A DNA stretch of 64,000 nt from Colletotrichum lupini (taxonomy: Eukaryota > Ascomycota > Sordariomycetes > Glomerellales > Glomerellaceae): positions 1,116,001 through 1,180,000 of the forward strand of contig NC_064682.1 in assembly GCF_023278565.1 (NCBI RefSeq). Reading direction: 5' to 3'. The notes under the pieces are model-generated. The model saw only the letters and a program-made list of their open reading frames with translations, was not told the DNA's origin and did no database searches. Position numbers and translations under genes: made by a program. Shown here in pieces: positions 11,261-22,784 of this stretch; the first letter of the stretch is position 1, and every line of letters begins with the position of its first letter.

Positions 11261-12169
11261 ATGGCATCCTCCACCGCGAGCACAGAGACGGACCCCCTCA
11301 TCAACTCTAACCCGGTGCTGCAATCCTACTACGCGTCGCTGGAGTCCCGTATCGGCTATCGTCTGGTTCTGGGAGGAACACGGCACTTCGGCTACTGGGA
11401 TAATGACACCTACTTCCCCTTCCCCCTTGGTCGCGGCCTGCGGGCCATGGAGGACAAGATGGCCGAGGTCCTGAACTTGCCCAAAGGATCAACGGTGCTG
11501 GATGCTGGCTGTGGAAATGGGCATGTCGCAAAACACCTCGCCAGCAAGCATGGCCTCCGAATCGAGGCATTCGATGTCGTCCAGCGCCATGTAGAGAGGG
11601 CGAGGAAGACCATCAAGAAGGCTGGTCTCGAGAACCAGGTGACTGTCAACAGGAGGGATTACCACCACTTAGAGTCGCTGGCAAGCGAGTCGTTTGATGG
11701 CATCTACACTATGGAGACTCTTGTTCACGCCACGGACCCGGAGACTGTCCTGGCGGGCTTCTTCCGACTGCTTAAGCCCGGCGGCCATCTCGCCAACTTT
11801 GAGTACGACCATGAGTTCATCGGGGATTCTCCGGAAGTCATGGCCGACAACATGCGCAAAATCAACGAGTATGCCGCCATGCCGACAAACGACCGGTCAC
11901 ATCCGGGCGTTTTCAAGCAGCTCATGGAGGAAGCGGGCTTTGTGGATGTTGAGGTTCGCGATTTCTCCGAGAACATTCGCCCGCTGTGCCGTCTGTTCTT
12001 CCTCCTTGGAATCATCCCTTACATCTTCATCAAGGCGTTCGGCCTTGAGCGCTACTTCATCAACACCGTCGCTGGTGTGGAGACTTACCGGGGCAAGGGT
12101 CGCTGGAGGTACATCGCCATCTCGGCTACCAAGCCTGGAGAGACCATTGAGCCCCCGAAGTCTCGATGA
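11261..12169 (+). CDS. Erg6/SMT-like SAM-dependent methyltransferase
   Basis: Single exon, 302 aa, from the first ATG in a good context (CCATAATGGC). SAM-binding motif I is VLDAGCGNGHVA at residues 79-90. It is followed by an acidic strand end (IEAFDVV), a post-motif IYTMETLVHATDPETVL and motif III LLKPGGHLANFEYDHEF, the order seen in sterol 24-C-methyltransferases and related small-molecule class I methyltransferases. An N-terminal block (GTRHFGYWDNDTYFPF) resembles the substrate-lid region of that group. A hydrophobic stretch (FFLLGIIPYIFIKAF, about 245-260) suggests membrane association. True Erg6 proteins are longer (about 370-380 aa), so this is probably a paralog acting on a lipid or secondary metabolite rather than the ergosterol enzyme. 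Confidence 0.88.
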   Translation: MASSTASTETDPLINSNPVLQSYYASLESRIGYRLVLGGTRHFGYWDNDTYFPFPLGRGLRAMEDKMAEVLNLPKGSTVLDAGCGNGHVAKHLASKHGLRIEAFDVVQRHVERARKTIKKAGLENQVTVNRRDYHHLESLASESFDGIYTMETLVHATDPETVLAGFFRLLKPGGHLANFEYDHEFIGDSPEVMADNMRKINEYAAMPTNDRSHPGVFKQLMEEAGFVDVEVRDFSENIRPLCRLFFLLGIIPYIFIKAFGLERYFINTVAGVETYRGKGRWRYIAISATKPGETIEPPKSR

Positions 12170-15159
12170 AAGATTGGCCCACTAGCTCTGAGGGATTTGG
12201 AGTTTTGTGAAGCTAAGAACTGTGTTGAAATCCAAGGCACGCTGAATTTAATGAGAACCGTTTGAACGGCTTCAGTCATGGGGAAAACAGTTTCGGGGGA
12301 GAAGATAATCAATTTATGAGAAAGTGCCGCGAAAAGATGAGGAATGGTGAACTTGAAGTGGTCATCCTACTAGAGTATACCACTCACGATCAATCCAATG
12401 AAGCCGAGTCATGATGCAAGTTTGTCTACGCCGTCCATGTGTGAGCTTTTTGGGGGCATGAGGTGGTCGGGGAATATGATTGAATGTGTTTGTGAACGTT
12501 GCAATAAGATAATGAAGGCCATTCGTAGGCGCAACTGAGTCTTCAAGATACTCATACTGTTACCACATGAACCTTGATGAGATTAATCATCACGACTTTA
12601 ATCGATTTACCTTGATTTCAATAGCATTCAGCGCCGATTCTGAAAGTTTTGGTGACATGACCACCAACATAGCCCGTGAGATGAAGAGTTCGAGTTTATC
12701 TGGATGTTTCTTGCAGTCATTCTCAGATCTTTCATGAATTCTGAGGAGTCAAACATCACTGTCGATCCCATCAGTTCTCAGCTTTGTATTGTAGAAGACC
12801 ATAGATCAGGTCGTACACGACGACGCCGAGAGACCACACGTCGACGACTGCAGAGTAATGAAGTCATTCGCCTTGGAAGTGTTGTTCTGAGCCTTCGCAG
12901 CATAAAGAAACTATCCCAGCCAAGAACCTCTCAAGGCAGGCTGTGGCGCCCTGTCGCAAGTATCATTATGCTACCAGAAAGGCATCGTAATCTTCGATCC
13001 GACTCATCATAGAAAAAGCAAGCAAGCTCTACTCGAAGCATCTTAAAGGATATGAGTACTAAAGTAGCAATTAAAGAAAGAACTTATATAAATTTTGTGC
13101 TATAGGACTAGTGTAGAATGGGTCGATATGTGGAAGATAAACATCAATCTAGCCTGTATCCTGAGGATAGAACGATTACTAGTAAATTTCTGATTATTAT
13201 TCCAGAAAGGGAGACAACCCTATTGAGCCGTAAAGGGGGAGAGGGTGGGAGAATAGGTCTGGCGGGGTGGCCAAGAGCCACGAGCCACCTCACTTAAGAG
13301 TCACTCGGCTTCTCCAAACATAACCAGACTGCCAAAGATTACACATTAACGGAATGTAAGAGACGAAGGTAGCGTCAAATAACCCGCAGTGCAGAAAGAG
13401 TTTTGTCAACCTGCTACTCCGTTGAAAAAGTAGAGTATACGAAAGCAGTATCTGTTGTCATCAGCTGGAGAAAGTCTCACTCTTTACTCATGTTTCTCGT
13501 CCACTGCGGTCTGAAGGGGCACGACCTGATATGCTGCATCCTGTTGCGTGGGGACTGGCAGCGCAGAAGACGGGAAACACCGATAAGGGGAAAGGGTATT
13601 ACTGGGTTTACAAGGCATCTCGAACAGTCTGTAAAGGGCTAGCTCACACGCTTATGCGTGCAATGGTGGCAATCGACTGGGCGAAGTGCCCAACTTGAGC
13701 TGCTTGGAAAAGGCGTGGGCATAACCACAATTTCCCTAACCTGTAGTCTTATTATACTGTCCCTACATGTCATCGGCATCCACGACAGAGGCAAGATAAA
13801 CAGTGATTCGACGGCTACACACGTAAAGTTTTCAGGGTCCCAACCAACCATGCAATGGCCGAGACATTGCTCGGACCACAGACGTACGACAGACTTCTGG
13901 ATATCCGCGTAATTGTATTTTAAGAAAAGGATAAGCGGCAAATGGTCGTCGTTCTGGTTGGACCTGTGGTCAACATCCGGCAGACCCAACCAACAACATT
14001 GAAAGGCCAATCACACTACAACTCTGCCAATCAGCATGGCCGGCTCGCCAGAGCCAGGGGTTAATCAGCTGATGTGCACTGACTACCCGTTTGGTACTGC
14101 GTACAGCAACTGGAAGCACCCTTGACACTCGCCCTGGACGTAAGTACCTGAAAGTAAGGTCCTTAGATCTCTCCTTCACAAGATCGTTGCGTAATGCTCT
14201 GGCTTCCAAAGCAAAATATAACGTTTGTCATCTGCACGGGGGTACGACAGTTCAAGTCGATTTCAAGAAACGTATGTGTGTAGCGTCAAGTTCTTATTTA
14301 ATTGCGAAAGGCTACATGCCTACTGTAAACTGATTGATGAAGACCATGTAGCTCCGGACGAATTGCCAGTGTCATGAGCCGTAATGAGCAATTAGCGGAC
14401 TACCTAAGTATATCAGATCATCAAAGCAGATACAGCGGCCACTTGGTCAGGCAGAATCTGGCGAATCCCATCCAGAACCAGAACTCATCAGCTTTGGCTC
14501 ATCGGCCAATCGGCCATTGATATAACAGCATTTCAGTTGCCAGGCTAATTCTACTTGCGTTTATGTACACTCCATTTTATTGACGTCTTCGATACAATTT
14601 CTGTTGGATACCTTTGCCATTGCGTATTTGTGGCCGGACCCGTCCACACAAGCGCGCGGCTGCAAGGCGCTCTGTTCCCTTGGTAATAGGGTACTTGCAA
14701 CCTGCCACCCCCGCCTGAGTGCAGTGGCCACCACGAATTCCAGCGCGCCCACAAAGTCACATCGGCGGCACCGTAGGTGAGTATCATCCCTTAGGTCCGG
14801 TAGCCCCAACCCGGGCCAAAGAGCTATCTTTAATCTTCTCTTCTGTGAGCTCCGGGTGCGACAACGAAGCAGATAACGGGAAAGATGTGGATTGAGTGAC
14901 CCGCTGATCGGATTGAGAAACGTGGGTTGGTGCGGGCACACGTACTCTTCTGAGGAGTCCTCGACGCGCGCGTCTAAGTACTGTAGGTTCTTCGTCTACG
15001 TTTGTCACATACACGGCAAGAATCCAAAGAAATATAAAGTGACGCGCCAACATCCTAAGAAGGTCCTGAAGCACCATCCAGGTTTCACTGCAAAACATTG
15101 CCTAATACTTTACCTTACCTACTTTTGAATTTCGTACAAAGTCATATCGTCCCAATCTC
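12170..15159. other. Gene-poor 3-kb intergenic region
   Basis: No intact gene was recognised. It contains a kinase-like relic (listed separately) and an AT-rich patch at about 13030-13200. The many short open frames lack family resemblance. It may hold decayed genes. Confidence 0.5.
12771..12857 (-). pseudogene. Protein-kinase catalytic-domain fragment (relic)
   Basis: On the minus strand 28 codons read YSAVVDVWSLGVVVYDLIYG followed by a short tail and a TGA. DVWSLGVVVYDL is the kinase subdomain IX signature (DxWSxG). I could not find the APE, DFG or HRD blocks in a joinable frame upstream (12860-13020 on the minus strand), and the downstream frame closes at once. This suggests a decayed kinase gene rather than a working one. 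Alternatively it is a chance match or an exon of a model I failed to assemble. Confidence 0.4.
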
Positions 15160-16116
15160 ATGTCCGCCAAGATGTTGACGAATAAGAAGATAGCCCAGCG
15201 CAAGGCATACTTTATCATTCCCAATACCCAATATAGGCCTGATGACCAGATTCAACTCGGCCAGCTCATCGAAGACCCTCTTATACCTCACCGACCCTTG
15301 GCGCCCCCGATTAGACCATTCCCTGCAAATGCAGCTAAAGTTCGTTTTGAAAACGATTGGTCCCAGGAAAGATCCATGGAAACTATCGGCGATATTGGTG
15401 TCTTTGGTCAGTTTCTCTCTGCAGCCTCTGCAGAGAGTTCAATCAATAGATCGATCGACGTCACACGATCTTGGAGTGCGGCTCGGCTTGAGACAACATT
15501 CCTCGACCTGGGAGCGGATAGGGAACATGATTACGTCAAGTCCAGTGTGCAGACGGCAGCAGTGCAAAAGTTGCTCACGAGTGAGACATTTTTCAAGAAG
15601 CTGACCGTCAGGAAGAAGGTGTTGTACATGGTCACGGGCATCAAGATCGCGAGGAGTCCCCACCAGATCTCGCATGGGGAGAGCAAGATGAAAGGCGGTG
15701 CAGTGAAACTAGGCGCGGACCCTGGGACTGGCGGAGCGGTCATGACTGGCATACAGGGCAGTTTGAGCATTTCCATCAAGGACGTAAAGAGTTGCACGCC
15801 GCATGACGATTTCGTCTTTGCGTACTGTCTACGCAAAGTCCACGTCAACCTCCGGAATAACAAAACCCAGCTGGGAAGTGATGTTCTTGGGGCCGAGATG
15901 GACACAGTCTGCAATCGGATGCACTACAGTCAGAGGAACACCGAAGAAGAAAGCGATGAAGAGGAGCCGCAAGACATAGTTGTACATGTTGACGAGCTTC
16001 AGAAGATCCTCTTCGAAAAGGATGATTTCGGACACTCTTTGCCGGCTCGGTACGCCAAGAACAATGGCTTTGATGAGAAGGATGGCGGCAAATGTATAGT
16101 TATAGTGGCAAAATAG
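15160..16116 (+). CDS. Unrecognised 318-aa fungal protein
   Basis: Single-exon gene starting at an ATG; a second in-frame ATG four codons on is a possible alternative. The N-terminus (AYFIIPNTQYRPDDQIQLGQ, then a Pro-rich segment) looks like a recurring N-terminal pattern of uncharacterised fungal proteins. The middle has a block ending in LYMVTGIKIARSP, then a Gly-rich segment (KMKGGAVKLGADPGTGG) and DDFVFAYCLRKVHV, compatible with a beta-rich fold. An acidic run (EEESDEEE) lies near residue 270. There is no signal peptide or membrane span. I do not recognise a named domain. The fold could belong to a pore-forming type, but I see no motif that proves this. No operon-like neighbour clarifies its role. 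Confidence 0.82.
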   Translation: MSAKMLTNKKIAQRKAYFIIPNTQYRPDDQIQLGQLIEDPLIPHRPLAPPIRPFPANAAKVRFENDWSQERSMETIGDIGVFGQFLSAASAESSINRSIDVTRSWSAARLETTFLDLGADREHDYVKSSVQTAAVQKLLTSETFFKKLTVRKKVLYMVTGIKIARSPHQISHGESKMKGGAVKLGADPGTGGAVMTGIQGSLSISIKDVKSCTPHDDFVFAYCLRKVHVNLRNNKTQLGSDVLGAEMDTVCNRMHYSQRNTEEESDEEEPQDIVVHVDELQKILFEKDDFGHSLPARYAKNNGFDEKDGGKCIVIVAK

Positions 16117-16409
16117 CACCGCCGAAACAGAAAAAACTTTCTGGTATATGCTCTTAGCATCCTTGATATTGAAACGTATTTAATATCATCACCAAAGAAA
16201 CCAAAAATATCCCATTTCAATATGGCCCTAGACAAAACCTCAGCTTCTAGGCAAGACAAAGAGTCACAAAAGTGGCCTGTCTTCCCAGGTGAATTCTTAT
16301 CTAATGATTGAGCTACCCTGATATTGAGGTAGTCGTGCTGCCATCTATGCACTCCATTGGAAAAGAACAGGTGGCGTACTGTGCCTCAGAGTTATCTCCT
16401 TTTCGATCC

Positions 16410-16919
16410 TCAAGCGGTGGCAGTCTGAGCCGCAATGGGTCCCTTGGCACTTCCTGAACGCCCAGAGCCACTGCTGAAATCCCAATCAAACTCTTGCGCG
16501 CCAGTCACGGTGACTGGGCTTCCATCCAGCTCAACAGTCTGTGTCAAAATCACAGTCGAGATGGTGTTGGCCATGCCTAAGAACACACTTGTCAGCAAAA
16601 AATTCTTTCCGTCATCTACAAGTAATGTAGTTCAAGGTTGTGACTTACGAACGCCACCGAAATCATAGGTGAAGCTTGGGTCAGAGCATGACGCGGTCTC
16701 GGTCTTTGTCTGTGGGTTGTAGAGATAGCTGCAAGTCACCTCAATCGGCGCAGCGAGCTGGCTGTTTGTATATGTTGCGTCGACGCCGTAGGAGAGGTAT
16801 CCGCTAGCGGGGAAGGAAACGAATCCAGAGAAATCCCAGGAACCGTAATCAGCCCGGCGGACGGCGGCGGTCGAGGCCAAGGCCGCAAGGGCGAGAATGG
16901 AGGCGGCGTTGAAGAGCAT
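16410..16919 (-). CDS. Small secreted protein (candidate effector)
   Basis: Two exons (16919-16649, 16576-16410) give 145 aa. The 72-bp intron has GTAAGT, a TGCTGAC branch point and TAG, and splits an Arg codon. Residues 1-19 (MLFNAASILALAALASTAA) form a clear signal peptide, followed by RR, a possible dibasic processing site. The mature chain is short, rich in Tyr, Ser and Thr, with two cysteines (SCSD and TCSY) that could form one disulfide, and a Gly/Ser-rich tail. A TATAAAT lies at 17045-17051 on this strand, about 130 bp upstream. No family recognised. Size, secretion and its place 3.2 kb from a RIP-degraded transposon block fit a candidate secreted effector; that role is inference. Confidence 0.82.
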
Positions 16920-18477
16920 CGTCGGTGAAGGTATTTACAAGTGAATATTGGGACTTAATCACAACGTTCGAGAAAAGGGCGAGAAGATAGAGCGTGTTTG
17001 TAGATACTATACTCCATTGTCTAAGGGACGTGGTTGTTTCTAGCATTTATACATTTGAAAATGATCGTCATAGCCGCATGGCGCCAATTGCCCACCTAAA
17101 GTTGAGGTGCCTTAGGGTATCCATACGCTATGAACAATGCGAACAAAGACGCGCTATGTGACCTTCCCTTCATACGGTCGTAATCGTCAGGCGAGTAGTC
17201 TAAAATACGAAGGATAGGCACGTCGTTTACCATTACAGGCACTAGGATGGCACGGTTTGACCTGATGGTGCAGCACATAATTTGCAGACCGGCCTTTCCC
17301 CAGAATAAGACCATGCTGCCGTGGTATCCCCCACCACAAGCTGCAAGGCACCTGTGGACAAATGCAAGTAAGGCCCTGTCCACGGCCCGCTTTCCGTCAC
17401 ACCCATAAAGAGGTGGTATTCGTCATTGGTGTGGTCGAGTGGGAGCCGCGTGCAATGTTTACTGTTATTAATGGGTGCAGGAACCCCTCACGCTAGCTAT
17501 GTACGCTTTCTTACATGCCTCTATGTATTACCGGAAAATTGTGGCGAGGTAGCAATAGTCTTCGGTATCGCATTCAGGGGACTCGTGCAATACGAGGTTG
17601 ATGAGACTACACCGGTGGACGTGCTGCCTTGATTTGACTGAGCAGCTGCAGACTGCCAACATGCGAGGAAGCAAAGGAAACCCCGCGCTGTACTCCACCA
17701 ATTACTGTCTGACAAAACAGATATCGATGCGGCTTTGGGACTCGTTGAGCTGGACTACCTTCGTGATGTGGTTTGCTGTTGGCTCGCATTTGCCCCACAC
17801 GGTTCACGCCTCCAGTCGCAGCTTACGAAAAGCCCATTCTTTCTACAGGACTCGACTTTACATTATGAAGCTAATTTGTAGCAAATATCTTTAACGCAAT
17901 GTGAGAGCCGTTTTCACTGATGTTCATTATGGTCGATGTTCAGTCAGCGTTTTGGTAAGTGCATGCGCGGTGGCTCCCTTGCAGGGTCCATTTCGAGCAA
18001 GATTAGCTTGGCGTAAACTTAGCTTGGCGTTGTCGAAATTAACGAATAACAACAACCAAGTTGAGACGTTCCAAAGATTGCAGACGTTTTCGAGAAGGTT
18101 GAAAGTTCTTTAACATCGCCAGTTGGTTTGACCTCGTACATGGAATCATGGTGAATTGATAAAGCATACGACATCTTGGAATCCTCACAAGCCCTTGAAC
18201 ATCTCTTCCTCCGTTCGATACTTCTCCCGATAACTTCATGAACTAAGCCGATACCCAGAAAGAACCCCGAACCAAACTTTGAATACTTCGAACCGGTATT
18301 GAATATCTTACCCACCTTAGCCAAGCAGAGTTTGAGAGACATTCAGCCAACAATTTTCGCGCTTGACTTGCCTTCCGAATGTTTCATCGGTGTAACCAGC
18401 CTAGTCAAGACGGCATTCGCCACCTTGCGCCGCTAGCTGGGAATGCCTCGTTGTCTGGAATCCAACCCCTCTAATGC
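16920..18477. other. Intergenic region between two secreted-protein genes
   Basis: Holds the promoter of the 16.4-16.9 kb gene (TATAAAT at 17045-17051, minus strand) and the 3' flank of the 18.5-19.15 kb gene. No other gene recognised. Confidence 0.55.
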
Positions 18478-19150
18478 TCAAGCCCCGATCATGAGTCTTC
18501 TCTTGTGGAAGGGGTTCTCAGAGGTATTGGCAGGAAGGGAACGACGGGTTCCGGGAGGGGAAGGTGCCGGTTTGGACTGTCCTCCAACCTCAAGCTTGAA
18601 TCCACTTCCATCCCTCAAGAAAGAGACAGAGTACTCTAATTTGCAAGTCGCGGCACGGACGGTGACTTCTTGGCGGGTTTTGGGATCGTTGTTGTTGGAG
18701 AGGCGGACAGTGATGTCGTACTTGAAATCTTTGTTCGAGAGCCAGACCTTGCACAGGCCTGTGGCTTGGTCCCAGGCAACCTTGGCAGCCACGACATATG
18801 CGGTGACAGAGATGGGATTGGCTCTTCTGCAGTTGAAGACACCAAAGTTGAACCAGCTGCCTTGACGGGCTGCCAAAGCGGAGGGGTGGTCCGGAATGAG
18901 GCTAGGAGCTAAGGTCAGAAAAGTTCGAAGAGTGCGAAGTGAACATAATTACTTACGCCAAGTCAGTGGACGCTTCACGCTTGAATGTGTCCTCAATGTC
19001 GCGAACGGCCAGGTTCTTCAGCTCTTTGTACAATTCCGAAGCACCTGGAGAGGAAACCTCCCGGTCCACAACAACAGGGCTGGGCTCTCCGATGGCGATG
19101 GCTGAGGCAGTAGAGGCCAAGGCCCACATAACGAAAGAGGAGAGACGCAT
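18478..19150 (-). CDS. Secreted proprotein with Kex2-type KR-EA site
   Basis: Two exons (19150-18957, 18901-18478) give 205 aa. The acceptor was chosen at 18902 because the nearer TAG at 18909 would bring in a stop. Residues 1-18 (MRLSSFVMWALASTASAI) form a signal peptide. An acidic pro-segment ends in FKREA at residues 56-60: KR followed by EA is the classic Kex2/dipeptidyl-aminopeptidase maturation site. A second basic site (AAR, about residues 74-76) precedes a beta-rich mature part starting QGSWFNFGVFNC, with three cysteines. The last 35 residues are Pro/Ser/Arg-rich. A TATAAG lies about 118 bp upstream (19266-19271). No family recognised. It is the protein gene closest to the left border of the transposon block. 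Confidence 0.8.
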
Positions 19151-20111
19151 TTTGGAAAATGACCGTTGGATAGTTTGAAAATGAAAGTAGTAAATTTGTT
19201 CAGAACGAAAGGAGTGTGATGATGGCGTTTGTACAGATTGGCAAGACTCGGAGGAGGCAAACGACTTATATTCCCCTTGGCCAAAAGGGAGTATAAGCAT
19301 ATGTCAACTCGCCCCTCTCGCGTCTTCTATGATTACTGCCCATGTCCGGAACCTGCCCACGTCGGTAATCGGCGTATGAAAAGAAGCATATTAAATGAAC
19401 TGGTTTGAACTAGTCACGGATGGCTCGGAATCCAGGCGAACTTCTACCAAATGTATAGGCTGTAGAGTTTTTCGTGTATTCCGAGTCAGGATCGCGAGAG
19501 TTAGCTGACATTGAACTTCGTATTGGGGGTGTCAAAGCTTTCACCATCCGAAACGAGGCGGCGCAGAAGTTTGCTTGAGATTGTACCCGCCAACACCCCC
19601 TGCTAGCTGATGTTCGCTCATCAAAAAGTACTGGAGTGACAAAAAAAGTCTATAGAAGAATGAGATGAACACATAGAGTGCTTAAAGACTTGGCTTTGTG
19701 TGCAATACTTGGCATCAGGCTTATTTACCAGTGACACCAGCCTGCAGCCGAGGTTAGGCTTCATGAATCCTGAATTTCGAGACAAAGTGCCTCGCCCAAC
19801 AGCAACAAGTAGCCGTTCCAGGTAATAATCTCCCAGCGCCACGGAAAGATTACCGATCGATATGAGAGCATTTCAACACTTACAGCACGTAGTAATGTGA
19901 ACGATTCTGTCTGGCTTCGTGCTTAGGAAAAAAGACATCTCATAATTGAGCCCTATAAGGAACGAACCCTTAGATTAGCGCTAGGTACAACCATGACTAC
20001 ATGTACGCTGATTCGACAGTCATTACTAGTCAAAGCCAACTCGACCGCATTGGCCGAAACTGAGAGGGCGAAGATGAACTTAAAATTCGCGAACCTTTAC
20101 GAATCGGGACA
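19151..20111. other. Intergenic flank of the AT-rich block
   Basis: Normal base composition, still containing CpA/TpG, up to the sharp compositional change at about 20.12 kb. Apart from the TATA-like TATAAG at 19266-19271 (minus strand), no gene or repeat was recognised. Confidence 0.55.
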
Positions 20112-20119
20112 TTCGAGAC
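20112..20119. repeat. Left 8-bp target-site duplication (TTCGAGAC)
   Basis: TTCGAGAC directly abuts the left terminal inverted repeat. The same octamer in the same orientation directly abuts the right inverted repeat at 37980-37987. Confidence 0.82.
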
Positions 20120-20227
20120 GAGTCTATATATAAACTAATAATAACCCCCCCTAATTAAGGTAAGAGTCCCGTATATAATAGTAAGTACTTAGATATTAAT
20201 AAATCCCGGCTAAATTTAACTAATTAG
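20120..20227 (+). repeat. Left terminal inverted repeat
   Basis: 108 bp from GAGT to CTAATTAG. It aligns to the reverse complement of 37869-37979 with mismatches only in the hexamer after GAGT, a few scattered substitutions and a 3-nt length difference near the inner end. It keeps a C7 run and contains no CA or TG dinucleotide. Confidence 0.85.
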
Positions 20228-21566
20228 ACTTTTTTTTTTTTTTTTTTAGGGTACTCGGGTTAGAAATATTTTAGAAATAAATTATAGTTAATTAGGGTAC
20301 TATTACTTAATTAAGGTTTACTCTATAAGAAATAATTCCGACCTATATCTTTTTTTTACCCTAGCTAAGTCGTATCCCTTTTTTTAAACTTTCGTATCGC
20401 TTTTTCTAAACTTTTACTTTTTATCGCGACTTTTATTAAAATTTTTTATTACGAAACTTATCATCGCACTCGAAATTTATTAATAATTAATTAAAGATAT
20501 TTCTAAATTAATTTTATAATACTTTCTTACTATTATAATAATAATAATTTTAAGTTTTATATTAATAATAAAAAGGGCCGGCCTAAGAATCTCCCTATAT
20601 TTAAAACTAATAGTATAAGTTTTATCCCTATTGTTATAATTAAATATATAATTTATTTACTTATTTTTATAATAATAAGGTCGAATAATCCTATTACTAA
20701 GAGAACTCTATTACCGTTACTTAGAAATTAATAGCTTTTATTTTAATAACTATTATTAATCGTCTCTTAGTATATTTAAAAAGTATTTTAAAGAGGGTTA
20801 TCGTATTAACTTTATAATTTCTTATAAAGGATCCCTCTTTATTATTATTAACCTCGAGGTTACTTATAAATTACTTTTTATTTTACGTTAATATTCTTAA
20901 CCTTATAAATAAATTTTTATAAAATATTATATTAGAATAATATTATTTATAAAGGGCTAGGATACGCCCCTAAATACCCCCTAAAAGCCTAAGGTTATTA
21001 TAAATAATAAGGCGTTATTTATTATCCTTTTTAAAAAGGATAGTATTATAAATAAAAATATTTCTAAAATACTTTTGATTTATAAAACTAACTATTTTTA
21101 ATAAGACGTTACTTAAATAAAAATAAACGTTAAGCTCGGCCCCGAAGAGAGCTATAAGGTTTATAAATCGTAGGACGTTATTAACTATAATAAATATAAC
21201 TTATTTTTTAATTAATACTCTTTTTAATTAGATTTTATAACTTATTCTCCCCCTAATATATACAAGCTAACTTACTTAGTATTTCGTAAGTATTATTACC
21301 CTAAACTCGTACTAAACGAGGATATTTTTAATACGTTACTTTATTAATACTTATATATCGTTATATTTAATATTAATTATTTTTAAAAATCTTTAAGACC
21401 CCTAAGTAAATAGGTTAGAATAGTAAAGTAGTTAAGGGTAAGCCGGTCTAGCCTACCCCTACTAATAATTCTAATAATAATAAGACGGATTTTTAAATAA
21501 ACCCCGCTACTTTTACCTAGATTTTTATTAAGAATATAAATAAGTAAAAGGTATAATTAAGGGTTA

Positions 21567-22784
21567 CCCCCCGACGGAGCAATCTGCCGGGGCCGTACTG
21601 TATATTACGTATTAAGGAAAACTAGGTATATTACGCTCTATACTTAATTACTAATTAAAATAGTTTACTAACTCGACCGTTATTTTCTTTTTATTAATAG
21701 CTCCTAACCTTTTCCCGTAGTCCTCTAAGTTCTAATTATCTAAAGAGCGAGCTATACTTATTTTAATATATATAAAACCTCTTAATACTAGCCTATATAA
21801 GTAGCTAAATCCCGTATTATATACTCCTTCTTATTAAGGGTTAAGGGGCCCTTTATATATTCTTTTATATTTATAATATAGCCCGTATTAAAGGGATTTC
21901 TAGCTCCGTAAAATATAATTTCTAAACTAATATTAATATATTAAATTTTAATATTTATATTAGCCCGGCTATTTATAATATTTATATTATTACCTAACCG
22001 AATTCCGTATTATTAAAAAGTACTTTATTAATCCTCGGGTATACTTATATTAGTTATAATAGCTATAGTATCGAGCTAATTAAAAAGGGCGCTTAGTCCG
22101 AGAGGGGTAGACTTATTAATAAGCATTTTTAGCCTACTAATTACTAACTATATACTAAGAATAGAGTAAGTTCTTATCGAAGTAGTATTTTAACTAGCTA
22201 ACTTTTTAACTAGTTATTTAACTAGCTATTTAAGTAGTAGTTTATATATTAATAGGTTTATTTAGTAAATTTATTTAGTAAATTTATTTAGTAAATTTAT
22301 TTAGTAAATTTATTTAGTAAATTTATTTAGTAAATTTATTTAGTTTAAATAGAGCTTTAGGCAATATTAGAAGTAATAAGGATAAAAAGAATCTTTATAA
22401 GCTTTAGTACGAAGAGTAGTAAATATTAGCCTATTTAGCCCTTTTTTTAGAAACCTTTACGTTATTATTAAAGTTTAGAACTTTTACGGTTAAGGAAGGC
22501 CGCTTTTAACTATTATAGCTAATTATTATAGCTAATTATTATAGCTAATTTTTATTATTAACCTTTCTAGCCGGCGCTATTACGTAATAAAGAGGGCAGC
22601 TTACCTATCCCGAATTATATAACGGTTTTCGTATTAAAATTACTATATTACGTTAAGTACGTACTTAGGGTATATTATATATATTATATACTTAAAAAGT
22701 ATACCGTATTTTATAATTCTTTTTAAAAGCGTAATCCCGTTAAGGTCGATCTTTTATACCTATAAAGCCGGAAAAAAACTACTA
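21567..22784 (-). mobile_element. Nested repeat family N, copy A, with 15-bp TSD
   Basis: 1,218-bp noncoding repeat flanked by perfect 15-bp direct duplications TATAATTAAGGGTTA (21552-21566 and 22785-22799). It starts CCCCCCGACGGAG and ends GCCGGAAAAAAACTACTA, so it lies reversed relative to copies B and C. It carries a terminal hairpin at the C-rich end and a 13-bp minisatellite at 22257-22344. No coding frame recognised. Confidence 0.82.
22257..22344. repeat. 13-bp minisatellite inside copy A
   Basis: The unit TTTATTTAGTAAA repeats about 6.8 times. Copy D has only about 2.8 units at the matching place (from about 34845) and copies B and C have diverged remnants, so the array expanded or contracted after the copies dispersed. 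Confidence 0.9.

Noticed and set aside
12085..12312. Minus-strand frame opposite the methyltransferase 3' end
   Set aside because: Shadow frame of the methyltransferase coding region with no family resemblance.
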